Shown here piece after piece: positions 19,978 through 28,375 of a stretch of 36,408 bases of DNA; the stretch's first letter is position 1, and each line of letters opens with the position of its first letter. The stretch is taken from contig BFEA01000007.1 of assembly GCA_003427395.1 (NCBI GenBank), forward strand, positions 6,878,418 through 6,914,825, read 5' to 3'. Under the pieces are notes generated by a model. That model did no database searches. It was not told where the DNA came from and was given only the letters and a program-made list of their open reading frames with translations. The position numbers were made by a program, and so were the translations under genes. This DNA is from Chara braunii (Eukaryota; Streptophyta; Charophyceae; Charales; Characeae).

Positions 19978-20673
19978 CAACTTCGCTAGAGCGTTGTCGG
20001 AACCTCTTAAGACCGTGTTATATCCCCGCACTAAAGAGGAGGCAATGACTTGTGAAAACTTCAGTAAGATAACAATGGACCACGTCGGATTCCTCCAAGC
20101 GGCAAACTATTGCCACTATTGGAAGGACCTATAGGCTGGTAAGAGGTGGAAGAATAGGATCATATCCGGCAGTATAGAAGGTAAGGATAATATCCTGGTC
20201 ACCTTTGAAGACGGAGGTGTAGAGTCGTTATCATATGACCAGATAGATTTTTGTCTAGAGGAAGAAAACAACAGCCAAGTAGCCCAGGAAGGGGACTATG
20301 CGGCAGTTGCAGCCCGTGGGGGAGGGCGACAAGGTAGAGGTCGGGGTAGAGGTCGGGGTAGAGGTGGAGGTCGAGGACCCGCTGCCCAGAGGGGTAGTGG
20401 TGAAGGTAGCTCCTATGCGGGAGGTAGGGGGTATGGTCCCTCGCAAGGTGGTATAGGTTCTCCCTTCACAAGGGGTGGAGGAAGAGATAGGATTTGACGG
20501 TCGTACCCAACACACCTAGGGATAGCTGAGGGAAAACCTTGGGAGGAAATGGGTATAGATGAGAAGGTCTGGGAAGAGCGTCACAAGGCTCACCAATGTT
20601 TTAAGTGTGGTGATCTGGACCACGTACTCCCCTTCTGCCCAAAGTGCAGGTACCCAAAAGGGAATAGCGAGTA
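19949..20673 (+). pseudogene. Element D Gag C-terminal part: Tudor-like, RGG box, CCHC
   Basis: The reading completes the capsid (ILNNFARALSEPLKTVLYPR). After a TAG (20132-20134) it gives a compact segment with RIISGSIEGKDNILVTFEDG and GVESLSYDQIDF, resembling a Tudor or similar small barrel (x-G-x-I, V-x-F-E-D-G, Y-x-x-I). An RGG/RG-rich tract follows at 20315-20494. After a TGA (20495-20497) a CCHC knuckle, CFKCGDLDHVLPFC, stands at 20597-20638. Knuckle and RGG tract should bind RNA. The Tudor-like call is by pattern only. All parts share one frame. Confidence 0.65.
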
Positions 20674-20927
20674 GAGGTTGCAGTTGTCTCTACAGGGACT
20701 TCGGACTCTGACAAGAAGATAGAAGTGCGCGCTGAAAAGGAACCCTCCTGTTCGAAGATCCCAATGGCAGAGATTGTTGTAGGCCCCCACCTAGCTAGTT
20801 GTCTAGAGGTTGCTTGTGTTAGGACGTCTCTAGGTGGCTCCCTCGCAAGCATTGGTGATGAGCTGATCACTCGTCGCCGCGCTTGGGCCGAAATGGCAAC
20901 TAATAATAGCAGATATAGAAGTAAGTA

Positions 20928-21530
20928 GAGAAATGATAGGCGTGTTAGTAGACATGGGGTCAACGCATAGCTACATTACCAGAAGAGGGTCGCATAAGAT
21001 GCACCTTGGAATGAAAGTAAAGAAATTGGATGAGCCAGTGATGAGTAAGTTGGCCGATAACTGAGAGATGATAGTATGCGAGTATGTTGAAGGGTCAAGG
21101 CATACTTCCGGTTGGAGGTAGGGGGTAAGGTGGAAAAAAAATTGCGCTCCCTAACACTCTTAGTGGAGAATAGCCTTCCTTTTGACACGATTCTAGGAAC
21201 TGATTGGGGCAACGCCGCGTATGCTGATATTAAGATGGGCGAGCATAAGGAGGTAGGGGGTAAGGTGGNNNNNNNNNNNNNNNNNNNNNNNNNNNNNNNN
21301 NNNNNNNNNNNNNNNNNNNNNNNNNNNNNNNNNNNNNNNNNNNNNNNNNNNNNTGACACTCTTAGTGGAGAATAACCTTCCTTTTGACACGATTCTAGGA
21401 ACTGATTGGGGCAACGCCGCGTATGCTGATATTAAGATGGGCGAGCATGAGTGCTGGTTCCCCATGCGCACAGGTGGGAAGAAGAAGTTGTGTTTCTTTC
21501 ATGCATCCGAAATAACAAATTTGTAGAAAA
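20928..21530 (+). pseudogene. Element D protease region
   Basis: The catalytic loop reads MIGVLVDMGSTHSYITRRG, an aspartic protease loop with Met (ATG, 20954-20956) where Thr or Ser is usual. The later part, LLVENSLPFDTILGTDWGNA, is the conserved segment near the second half of the fold. The frame changes near 21060-21110. The region is interrupted by an 85-N gap, and the segment before the gap is repeated after it. The reading then ends in GGKKKLCFFHASE, just before the tRNA insertion. Confidence 0.68.
21269..21353. other. Assembly gap (85 N) with duplicated flanks
   Basis: 85 unknown bases. The flank ACACTCTTAGTGGAGAATA followed by CCTTCCTTTTGACACG occurs both at about 21154 and at about 21357, and GGTAGGGGGTAAGGTGG occurs at about 21116 and 21252. 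So one segment of about 150 bp appears on both sides of the gap. Confidence 0.95.
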
Positions 21531-21615
21531 ACCTATCAGCAAAGGTGTGACTGCGATTTTCAACAAAAACAAAAAAGCGATGTCCTATACCTCTCGACGA
21601 AAGGGACAAATGAAT

Positions 21616-21688
21616 GTGCTTGTAGCTCAATTGGATAGAGCACCAAACAACGGATTTGGGGGTTGAGAGTTCAAGTCTTTCCAAGCAT
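21616..21688 (+). tRNA. tRNA-Arg(ACG), mitochondrial type, probably a relic
   Basis: A full cloverleaf can be drawn. The acceptor GTGCTTG pairs with CAAGCAT (one G-U at the first pair). The D stem is GCTC/GAGC and the anticodon stem CCAAA/TTTGG. The loop CAACGGA gives anticodon ACG. The T stem is GAGAG/CTTTC with loop TTCAAGT. Position 33 is A, while a functional tRNA has U there, so the gene is probably dead. Sequence style fits plant or algal mitochondrial trnR(ACG). It runs directly into the next tRNA, sharing or abutting base 21689, and lies inside element D, so it is most likely a nuclear copy of mitochondrial DNA. Confidence 0.72.
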
Positions 21689-21762
21689 GGGCCTATAACT
21701 CAGTTGGTTAGAGTATACACCTGATAAGTGTAAAGTCAGTAGTTCAAATCTACTTAGGCCCA
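21689..21762 (+). tRNA. tRNA-Ile(GAU), mitochondrial type
   Basis: The acceptor GGGCCTA pairs perfectly with TAGGCCC and is followed by discriminator A. The D stem is ACTC/GAGT. The anticodon stem is TACAC/GTGTA with loop CTGATAA, anticodon GAU. The T stem is AGTAG/CTACT with loop TTCAAAT. GAU anticodons for Ile are organellar or bacterial; nuclear tRNA-Ile uses AAU or UAU. The AU-rich stems suggest the mitochondrion and not the chloroplast. No CCA is encoded. Setting is the same as for the tRNA-Arg before it. Confidence 0.82.
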
Positions 21763-21782
21763 CTCTGCTCTGCTGGCGAGCC

Positions 21783-22682
21783 GTGCTCGCAAAAGCGTTC
21801 GTAGAGAGTGGGTTGTCCCTTTATTGTACGAGTGCCCCCACGTTCACCAGGCACGTTGTCAAGAATGACCTCATTGAGCAAGTGTTTGTTGCCTATGTGA
21901 GACAAGCTAGTGAGGGAAAGGAGGAAGTGGCCGTACCACACAATTTGCAGAGTCTGTTGGACGAGTTTGCTGACGTGGGAGAGGCCCCAAGTGGAGTAGT
22001 TGAGAGGGAGACCAAGCATCTAACAGATATAGAACCCGATAGCAGGATTCCCAAGGGCCCCATGTATCGGATGTCTCCCAAATAACTCGATGTGTTGCAT
22101 AGACAGTTGGATGAGCTAATAGAAAAAGGGTGGATTAAGCCTAGTTCCTCGTCGTATGGTGCACCGGTCCTATTTGTGCCAAAGAAAGAGTGCGATTTGC
22201 ACATGTGTATAGATTATAGGGTTCTTAATGCAATTACTAAAAAGAATGCTGAGCCGTTAGCGCGGATAGACGATCCGCTGGATAGAGTACAAGGTTGCAA
22301 GTACTTTTCAAAGATGGATTTGAAATCGGGCTACCATCAAATCGAGGTGTTGCCTGAGGATCAACACAAGACGCCATTTAGGACTCGATATAGCCACTAC
22401 GAGTTTGTCCTCATGCCGTTTGGGTTGACTAATGCCCCTGCTACTTTTCGACGTTGTGTGAATGAACTTTTCCGGGATTGGTTAGACAAATTCGTTGTGG
22501 TATATTTGGATGATATTCTGATTTTTAGCAAGTCGCTAGAAGAACACGAGCAACATCTTCGGTTAGTACTAAGCAAGTTGCGCGAGGCCGAGTGTAAGTT
22601 GAACCCGAAGAAGTGTGAATGGGTCAAGCGTCATGTGTTATACTTGGCACATGTGTTGGATGGAGATGGAATCAAACCATAG
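21783..22682 (+). pseudogene. Element D reverse transcriptase
   Basis: One frame with a TAA at 22083-22085 and a TAG at 22680-22682. It starts in the protease-RT linker (LLDEFADVGEAPSGVVERET). The RT has IEKGWIKPSSSSYGAPVLFV, LHMCIDYRVLNAI, PLARIDDPLDRVQG, FSKMDLKSGYHQIEV with the first Asp, YEFVLMPFGLTNAPATF and the catalytic YLDDILIFSKS. All three catalytic Asp positions that I can locate are present, so this domain is the least damaged RT of the window apart from the stops. It copies element RNA into DNA in the particle. Confidence 0.9.
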
Positions 22683-23240
22683 GACGATAAGATAGCAATC
22701 AGAGATTGGCCGACGCCACGTACGTTGACGAAATTACGGTCGTTCCTTGGTCTGACCAACTATTACCGCAGGTTCGTACGAAACTTTACTGTAATAGCTG
22801 GTCCATTGCGTAGGTTGTCGAGGAAGGAAACAGTCTGGAAATGGGATAAGGACTGTACCTCAGCGTTTAAGCGTTTGAAAATGTGCTTGATAGAGTACCT
22901 GGTTTTGAAGATCGGTGATCCGTCCTTGTCGTTTTTAGTTACCACTTACGCTAGTAAATACGGGGTAGGTGTTGTGTTGCACCAAGATAGGTCGCGGTTT
23001 CTACGTATGAGTGGGAGCTATTTGCTCTTAGAGAAGCCTTGAATCATTGGTGACATTACCTCCTAGGATGACACTTATTCAAACGATGAGACACTTCGTT
23101 GGCTGAAGACCCAAGCTAGAATGACACCTAGCTGACAAGGTGGGCTGGGAAGATAGATCAGTTCAATTTTGAACTAAAGTCAGTCAAAGGGAGATACAAT
23201 GTCGTTGTTGATGCACTACGTAGACGGGCTGACTTTTTCG
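22683..23240 (+). pseudogene. Element D connection and RNase H remnant
   Basis: In frame with RT: LRSFLGLTNYYRRFVRNFTV, then the RNase H start FLVTTYASKYGVGVVL, where Tyr (TAC, 22947-22949) replaces the first catalytic Asp. The frame is lost near 23000 and a TGA at 23040 closes it. Beyond, in broken frames, pieces such as TLRWLKT-like and IDQFNFELKSVKGRYNVVVD can be recognised, up to about 23240. The same Asp-to-Tyr change is present in element C. Confidence 0.75.
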
Positions 23241-23823
23241 GTGCCATAGTGGCGTATTTAGGCACAGTCACCGAGTTGCAAGAGAAAATTAGATCCACCT
23301 GTGCTAGTGATCCAATCTGCAGACGACACCACACGAGATTCCATACTCTAGGATGGCACAAGGGCTGCTGTTTGAGAAGACGGATGTGCACGACAGACTG
23401 TGCATACCAAATAGTGAGGAGATTCAATCCTTAGGGAATGCCACGATACCGAGGGTCGTTTCGGTTGGAGGAAGACGCATGCTAACCTCCTACGATCCTA
23501 CACGTGGACTGGAATGAAGCATGATTGCATAGCTTATGTGCAGTGTTGTAAGTGTGTCAGTGTAAGTGTGTCAGAGGAACAAGAGTTCCACGCAGACTCC
23601 CCTTGGTTTACTTAGGCCGTTGCCTATCCTGTCGCATCCCGGAGACTTTGTGTCTATAGACTTTTTGGACACTAAGGTGAAGAGTAGGAATGGAAAGAGC
23701 CAAGTTATGGTCATTGTAGATAGATTCAACAAGTTCGTTGTTTTCATTCCACTCCCTACTGAAGCTAGGACATATTTAGTCATTCGGGAGTTCTTTAGTC
23801 ATTGGTTTAAAGACTACGGGCAT
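23240..23823 (+). pseudogene. Element D integrase, 5' part only
   Basis: Pieces of the linker and zinc-binding region appear in shifting frames. A perfect 14-bp tandem duplication, TGTAAGTGTGTCAG at 23547-23560 and 23561-23574, breaks the Cys-Cys part. From 23566 a frame gives CQRNKSSTQTPLGLLRPLP, then the start of the catalytic core: VSIDFLDTKVKSRNGKSQVM and VIVDRFNKFVVFIPLPTEAR. It ends at KDYG, where the LTR of element F begins at 23824. The second Asp and the Glu of the triad are not in this piece. Confidence 0.8.
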
Positions 23824-24330
23824 TGTTACAGACCCAGCCAGGGCTCGATCCCTGGTCCAAAGGTTACCACCCGCCAGGCTGCTATTCTATCTCCAGTTCC
23901 TGATTGTTGGCGCCCTCTGCAGTTGGCGCCCGTTCTCAAATCCCGCCTCTGCCACTTTCGGATTTCGTACTTGGCGCCATCCGACATTCTGGCGCCCAGG
24001 CTCAGACCTTCGATTTTCAGTTCAGCCCCAAGGCAAATTGCACTTTTGCCCTCAGACTCAACTTGAGTCCGGTGCTTAAGACCGGACTCAAGCTGAGCTC
24101 GGGGACTCAGTTTTCGGCCTCGGTGCTTGTGCCTCAGTGTGACTTGCTGCGACATTGTGTACGGAACCAAGATTGCGACTTTGTGACTTTGCCACTTCGC
24201 CACTTTGTGTCCGTGTCCGTCGAGTTGTGTCGAGTCCATGTCGAGTTGAGTGAGTGTGTGTGTGTGTGTGTGCTCTCACTCCCTCCCTCTCTCTTCCCCG
24301 ACCTCACTGCTCTGCCTCAGCGCCGTCACA
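23824..24330 (+). repeat. Element F 5' LTR
   Basis: It opens TGTTACAGACCCAGCC, closes CGCCGTCACA and is followed after one base by a PBS. It starts exactly where integrase coding of element D stops. It holds a (TG)n run near 24254-24270 and repeated GACTTTGTGACTTTGCCACTT-like words. No second copy lies in the window. Confidence 0.75.
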
Positions 24331-24331
24331 C

Positions 24332-24343
24332 TGGTATCGGAGC
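24332..24343 (+). other. Element F primer-binding site
   Basis: TGGTATCGGAGC lies one base behind the LTR. It is identical to the PBS of element A. Confidence 0.82.
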
Positions 24344-24801
24344 GGCTTCGGCCCTCCCTCCCGCCCTGATTCATCGTCGTTGCCATCGACCTCGTCGCCG
24401 TCACTGCCACGTCATAATCGTCGCCGTTGACCCCGTCGCCGTAGTTGCCACGTCATCAACATCATTGTTACCTCGTTACCGTCACCCTATGTATCACCCG
24501 CGGTCATGACGGCGGGCTTTTTTGCCGCATGCGGTCGGGACCCCGCCCGCGGCGGTTGACCCCCGCAGCCGACTGCGGGCATGAAAGCCGGGGATTTTTT
24601 TTAAATAAAACAATAGGCCAAAAAAAAAAAAAAGGGGGGGTTGTAGGGTTTGAAATTCCCTACAACCGTATATTTTTAGTTTTATTTTTTGACATCTTTT
24701 CTTATTTAAAAAATCGAAAAACAAAAATCCCTCGGGCAAAAGTTCTTCACTTTATTCTTTTAGTAAGAAAAATAAAGGATTTTGTTTGATTTTTATCTCA
24801 A

Positions 24802-24895
24802 ATGTGGTAACGAATTTTGATATGACCCCAAGGCAAAAGTTGTTCAGTTTATTTTTTGGCATAACATATATTGTTTTCAGATTTTTCTGAATTCT
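24802..24895 (+). repeat. Dispersed repeat, second copy of 16146-16230
   Basis: GAATTTTGATRTGACYCYRA followed by GGCAAAAGTTGTTCAGTTTA is shared by 16155-16196 and 24812-24852, and the similarity goes on through TATAACATA-like sequence. A weaker third unit (GGGCAAAAGTTCTTCACTTT) is at about 24735. Both main copies are next to GC-rich palindromic DNA, so the two together may be one repeat type. Confidence 0.6.
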
Positions 24896-25378
24896 TTTTT
24901 TTTTTTTTTTTTCATGACCGCGGCCTCGCGGCCGAGGCCGCAGTCCGCGGTCGTGCCCGCGGCGACCACGACCGTGGGGGATTCATAGTCGTCACCTTGT
25001 TGCCAGGTCATCGCCATCGTCGTCGCTGTCGTTGCTGCCACCGCATCGTCAACATTCCCTCGTACCCTCTGCCACGTCATCATCACCACTGCCGCTGCCA
25101 TCGACGACGCGCAGGAAAGCCCCCGAGAAACTTTTTTTTTCCTTTCTCTTCTTCCTCGTTTCTTCTTCTTCTTCCCCTTTTCCTTCACCATCATCGTCCA
25201 CATTTCCTCTTCCCCCCTCCCCGTTGTCATCATCTCCCCCTTCTTCCTCCTCTTCTTCTTCTTCCTCTTCTTTCTCCCTCCTGATTCTTCTTCTCCTCCT
25301 CATGCCTCTGATTGTTCTCCTTCCACCCCCGATTCTCTTTGCCCCCCCCCCCGTGGAGGACCTCGGGTGGTGCACGCC

Positions 25379-25416
25379 CTGTCTCTTATACACATCTAGA
25401 TGTGTATAAGAGACAG
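25379..25416. other. Nextera mate-pair junction adapter (artefact)
   Basis: The same 38-bp head-to-head Tn5 mosaic-end palindrome as at 6667-6704. Here the two flanks differ (GGTGCACGCC before, CTGCGCGACTTGCC after), so the two sides may come from separate places. It is not genomic sequence. Confidence 0.97.
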
Positions 25417-25551
25417 CTGCGCGACTTGCCCCCCCACGTTCCGCCCCCTATCATCATCATCATCCTTAATCTACCCGTGCCCTACCTACCACGCTACCAC
25501 CCAATCAATCGTAGCTAGGATCGGTCCTCCCTCGATTAACATCAAAACTCA

Positions 25552-25574
25552 TTTTATTATTATTATTATTATTT
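25552..25574. repeat. ATT microsatellite
   Basis: About seven copies of TTA in a row at the start of the AT-rich part of the element F leader. Confidence 0.8.
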
Positions 25575-25889
25575 TCTAGAATCCATTTTGAATTTTTTGT
25601 AAATTTGAAAATACTCAATTAACTATCTTTCTCGACATCTCTTTCTCAAAAGTATTTTTTTTTCAAAATTCTTGAAAATACGTAGGATTAATCATTCTTT
25701 CTCGGCATTTCTTCTTCGAAATTCGAAAACAATTTTAATTAATTCTTTTTTGAAATTTTTGTAATTCGAAAATATTTTAGAATTAAACAAACTTCTTTTT
25801 GACATTTCGTTTTTGAAAAATATTTCTAATTAATTCTTTTTTATTTTTTTTTTAAAATTTTTTTTTCACAATTTTTGTAATTCAAAAAT

Positions 25890-26023
25890 ATTTTAGAAAT
25901 AAACCAAATTCTTTTCGTTCGAATTAATTAATTTTTTCTCAACGTTGCTTTTTTTTATTTTAGAAATAAACCAAATTCTTTTCGTTCGAATTAATTAATT
26001 TTTTCTCAAAATTGCTTTTTTTT
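25890..26023. repeat. 67-bp tandem duplication in the element F leader
   Basis: 25890-25956 is repeated at 25957-26023 with very few changes. The unit starts ATTTTAGAAATAAACCAAAT and ends in a T-run. It looks like a recent slippage event or an assembly effect. Confidence 0.8.
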
Positions 26024-26096
26024 TTTTTTTTTTGGAAATTCATTTCGAAAATTTTGAAAATACAATAGAATTGATTGAATTCCTTTTCGATCTTTC

Positions 26097-27097
26097 TGCG
26101 AGGATATGGGTCCTCGGTAGGCCTAAGGGGCCCCCTGCAGCATATGTGCCCGCCCTAAGTGAAGGCGGGCCTAACAAATCACGAGAGGTCCTTGGCTATC
26201 AATTTCGCATTTGGGGTCCAGGCAGTTTCGTTGCACCAGTTGGTTGAAGGGAAACACAGGCCGAGCAGCGTGGAAATTCCCAGGCCTACTAGGCCTTTCC
26301 GAAAGCACAGGCCCTCGGCGAGATTCGCAGCCTCATACACAGAAAGTTGGGAGGCCCAACCGAATGAGGCCCAATAGCTGCTCCAGAGGCGAAACATTCT
26401 GGGGCCTACCGGAAGCTTCTGGGCCCAGGTCAGTCCAGCCAGGCTGCCGAATGAGGCAGGCTCTTTCCATATAGGAAAGAGCTCGCTGTCTGGCCAGCCA
26501 TTGGGGCACTCGCATGCTGGCGGCAGCGCTGCTGGAGCTGAAGCTCGTGGGCTGCTGCTAGCGCTGAGCTGTGAGGTGCAGGCACGCGCGGTCGTGTAGG
26601 GAGCAGGGCGTTGTTGAGGGCAGCGCCATAGCCCAGCCTCCATAGCTGGCAGGGCTTGGATGTACAGTGAGGCGCAGGGATGATCATCGGGTGTACAACA
26701 AAGGAAGACGTGGTAGAGAGTCAGGGGAGAGAGAGAAGGATGATGATGATGATGATGTGAGGGCACACACCTGGTATTGGCGATGGTTCTGCATGGGCGA
26801 CATCTTCAAGTACTTCGGGTGCTGCTGATATCAACGGTTGCATTGTCAATTAGTAGGCTAGTAGTAGCTGTGTAGGGAGTAGGCTGGGCGCCGAGCGCCA
26901 AGTAGGGAGATAGAGACTGGATACATATGTTGGTGGTGGCGAGAGCAAGCTCTCATTGACATTGACTTTCAGTGCTACGATTCTCCATTGGTGTTATATT
27001 GGTGCAATGTTGCTTTTTGAACACTGTTACGATTTGGCTTTCAATGTGATTGTGCAATCTGAATATTGTCATCTCACTTCTGTTCATTTTCCTTGCA
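26097..27097 (+). repeat. Element C 5' LTR
   Basis: It starts TGCGAGGATATGGG and ends TTTTCCTTGCA. It is a direct repeat of 33843-34830 over the full length, and shows short shared blocks with the LTR of element B. It holds a GAT microsatellite near 26738-26758. A PBS follows after three bases. Confidence 0.92.
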
Positions 27098-27100
27098 ATT

Positions 27101-27112
27101 TAGTATCGGAGC
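27101..27112 (+). other. Element C primer-binding site
   Basis: TAGTATCGGAGC lies three bases behind the 5' LTR. It equals the PBS of A and F except for A at the second base, probably a decay mutation. Confidence 0.75.
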
Positions 27113-28375
27113 TGGTTCGAACTGCGCTCATTGGTTCTTGGCATTAGCTGTTCGGTGCTTTGCATGAGGTGTGGGGCAGTGATAAGGCTTGGGCGATTGG
27201 ACATTAGGCGGCAAGGGTTGTGTGGGCGCGCCAGGAAGCTATGTGGTGACATTAGGGCTGTACACTGAATGATGAGAGGTCGCTGATGTGGCATTTAAGC
27301 GGAGGTGGAACTACATTCTGTTGTTGGTTGTGCCGAGGCAAAGACCAGTCATCATAAATGCACATGAGGTTGCCGGTGAGAAATTTGTGGTTGGGGGCAG
27401 CATTATAATGTACGTTGCTTCCTTCCTACCCTCTTCATTGCTTCTTACCGTGAGGAAGTGAGTCTTGTCTTGAGAGTCCTCTCAATGTGAGGTGTCGCGA
27501 GCTCAACCTTGAGAGTCGACATTCTTCCTGGGCAGCAAGCTGGTGGGAGACGGTTGTTGCCTCTGAAGGGCCCTGGACGAAGCACTCGGGTGACGGTCAC
27601 CATGCCAACCTGCTGGGACTAGTACAAGCATGCTTTGCCGCAAGTCCTTGGTACTGCTGCTGCGCAATAGAGGTCATGCAGGGCATGCCAACCCTTTGAA
27701 CAAACGCTTACCAGACCGTTTTTAAATATTTCTGGTCGAGACTCGGTGTTGATTCTGGTTGTGATCGTCGTCCTATCTGTGACGTTAAATAATTCCTGAG
27801 GAGTTACGAGGGATCTCCTTAAATGCCTCTTGATCAGCCAGATCAAACCGGGTGTAAGGCTCGTTGCATGCGAGGATAAATAATGTGCAGGGGCTGGCAA
27901 GTTCGGCGTTGACTTGGGGCACAGGGGTGGGCAGGATTGCACACCTTTAGACACGCTGCTCAAACAGATGCCTAGGAATGTTGACACAAAGTGACTACTC
28001 AAGAGGGATACAGGGAAAGGGTTGGATTCCGACAACTGTTCGTCGTGGCATTGATTAGATAAACAGCCATTCAACATACATCTCTGCAGGGAGCATTATT
28101 TTCATTTTTGGATTATTTAGTTGTTACAAACTTGATTGACAACTGACAGACAGCTGCAGATAGACTAGTATATTCTTCGCTGCATTGCAATCTGTATTAG
28201 AGTAATTTAAAAATATATTTAATATTCCTGTAGGATCTGACACTGGGTGACACCTAACTATCTAACTGTTCCTGTCCAGACCGACCGAAGTTAGTGGTGT
28301 ATCATAATCGGTTGTGTGTCATGTTGAGGTAGGATTCTGTGTGGATTTTAGTTTAGATCACACACACTGTAGCTC
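27113..28375 (+). other. Element C leader
   Basis: About 1.26 kb between PBS and the first Gag codon without a supported gene. 27769-27801 matches the leader of element D. Frames on either strand have no recognisable domain. Confidence 0.65.

Larger units (their letters stand above)
18330..23823 (+). mobile_element. Element D: Ty3/gypsy retrotransposon, interrupted by element F
   Basis: On the plus strand, leader, Gag, protease, RT, RNase H and the first part of integrase follow in Ty3/gypsy order. It is a different family from A and only distantly related to B and C. The 5' LTR could not be bounded; the leader shares a 33-base block (18342-18374) with the leader of C. The integrase stops abruptly at 23823 where the LTR of element F begins, so the remainder of D should lie beyond the right end of the window. 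The copy carries stops, frameshifts, a sequence gap and an insertion of mitochondrial-type tRNA genes between protease and RT. Confidence 0.82.
24344..26096 (+). other. Element F leader, first part
   Basis: No coding region is supported. 24344-24480 is a CGTCGCCGT-rich stretch. 24505-24600 and 24915-24985 are very GC-rich and palindromic (GGCCTCGCGGCCGAGGCC). Between them is AT-rich DNA with a repeat family also seen at 16146-16230. 25130-25320 is a CTT/TCC-rich tract. An adapter is at 25379-25416. From 25540 the DNA is strongly AT-rich with a 67-bp tandem duplication. Frames in the pyrimidine tract are low-complexity Ser/Pro/Leu strings and not genes. Confidence 0.55.

Noticed and set aside
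21616-21762. Functional nuclear tRNA genes
   Set aside because: The Ile anticodon GAU is organellar, the tRNA-Arg lacks U33, and both lie inside a dead retrotransposon.
24871-25409. Ser/Pro/Leu/His-rich frames on the plus strand and Glu/Arg/Lys-rich frames on the minus strand
   Set aside because: They follow from the CTT/TCC-rich tract and GC-rich palindromes. Some run into the adapter sequence. No conserved motif.
26179-26766. A 195-codon minus-strand frame with a near-identical partner at 33925-34497
   Set aside because: Both copies lie in the two LTRs of element C, so their similarity follows from the LTR repeat. The protein is His/Ser/Pro/Ala-rich without a domain.
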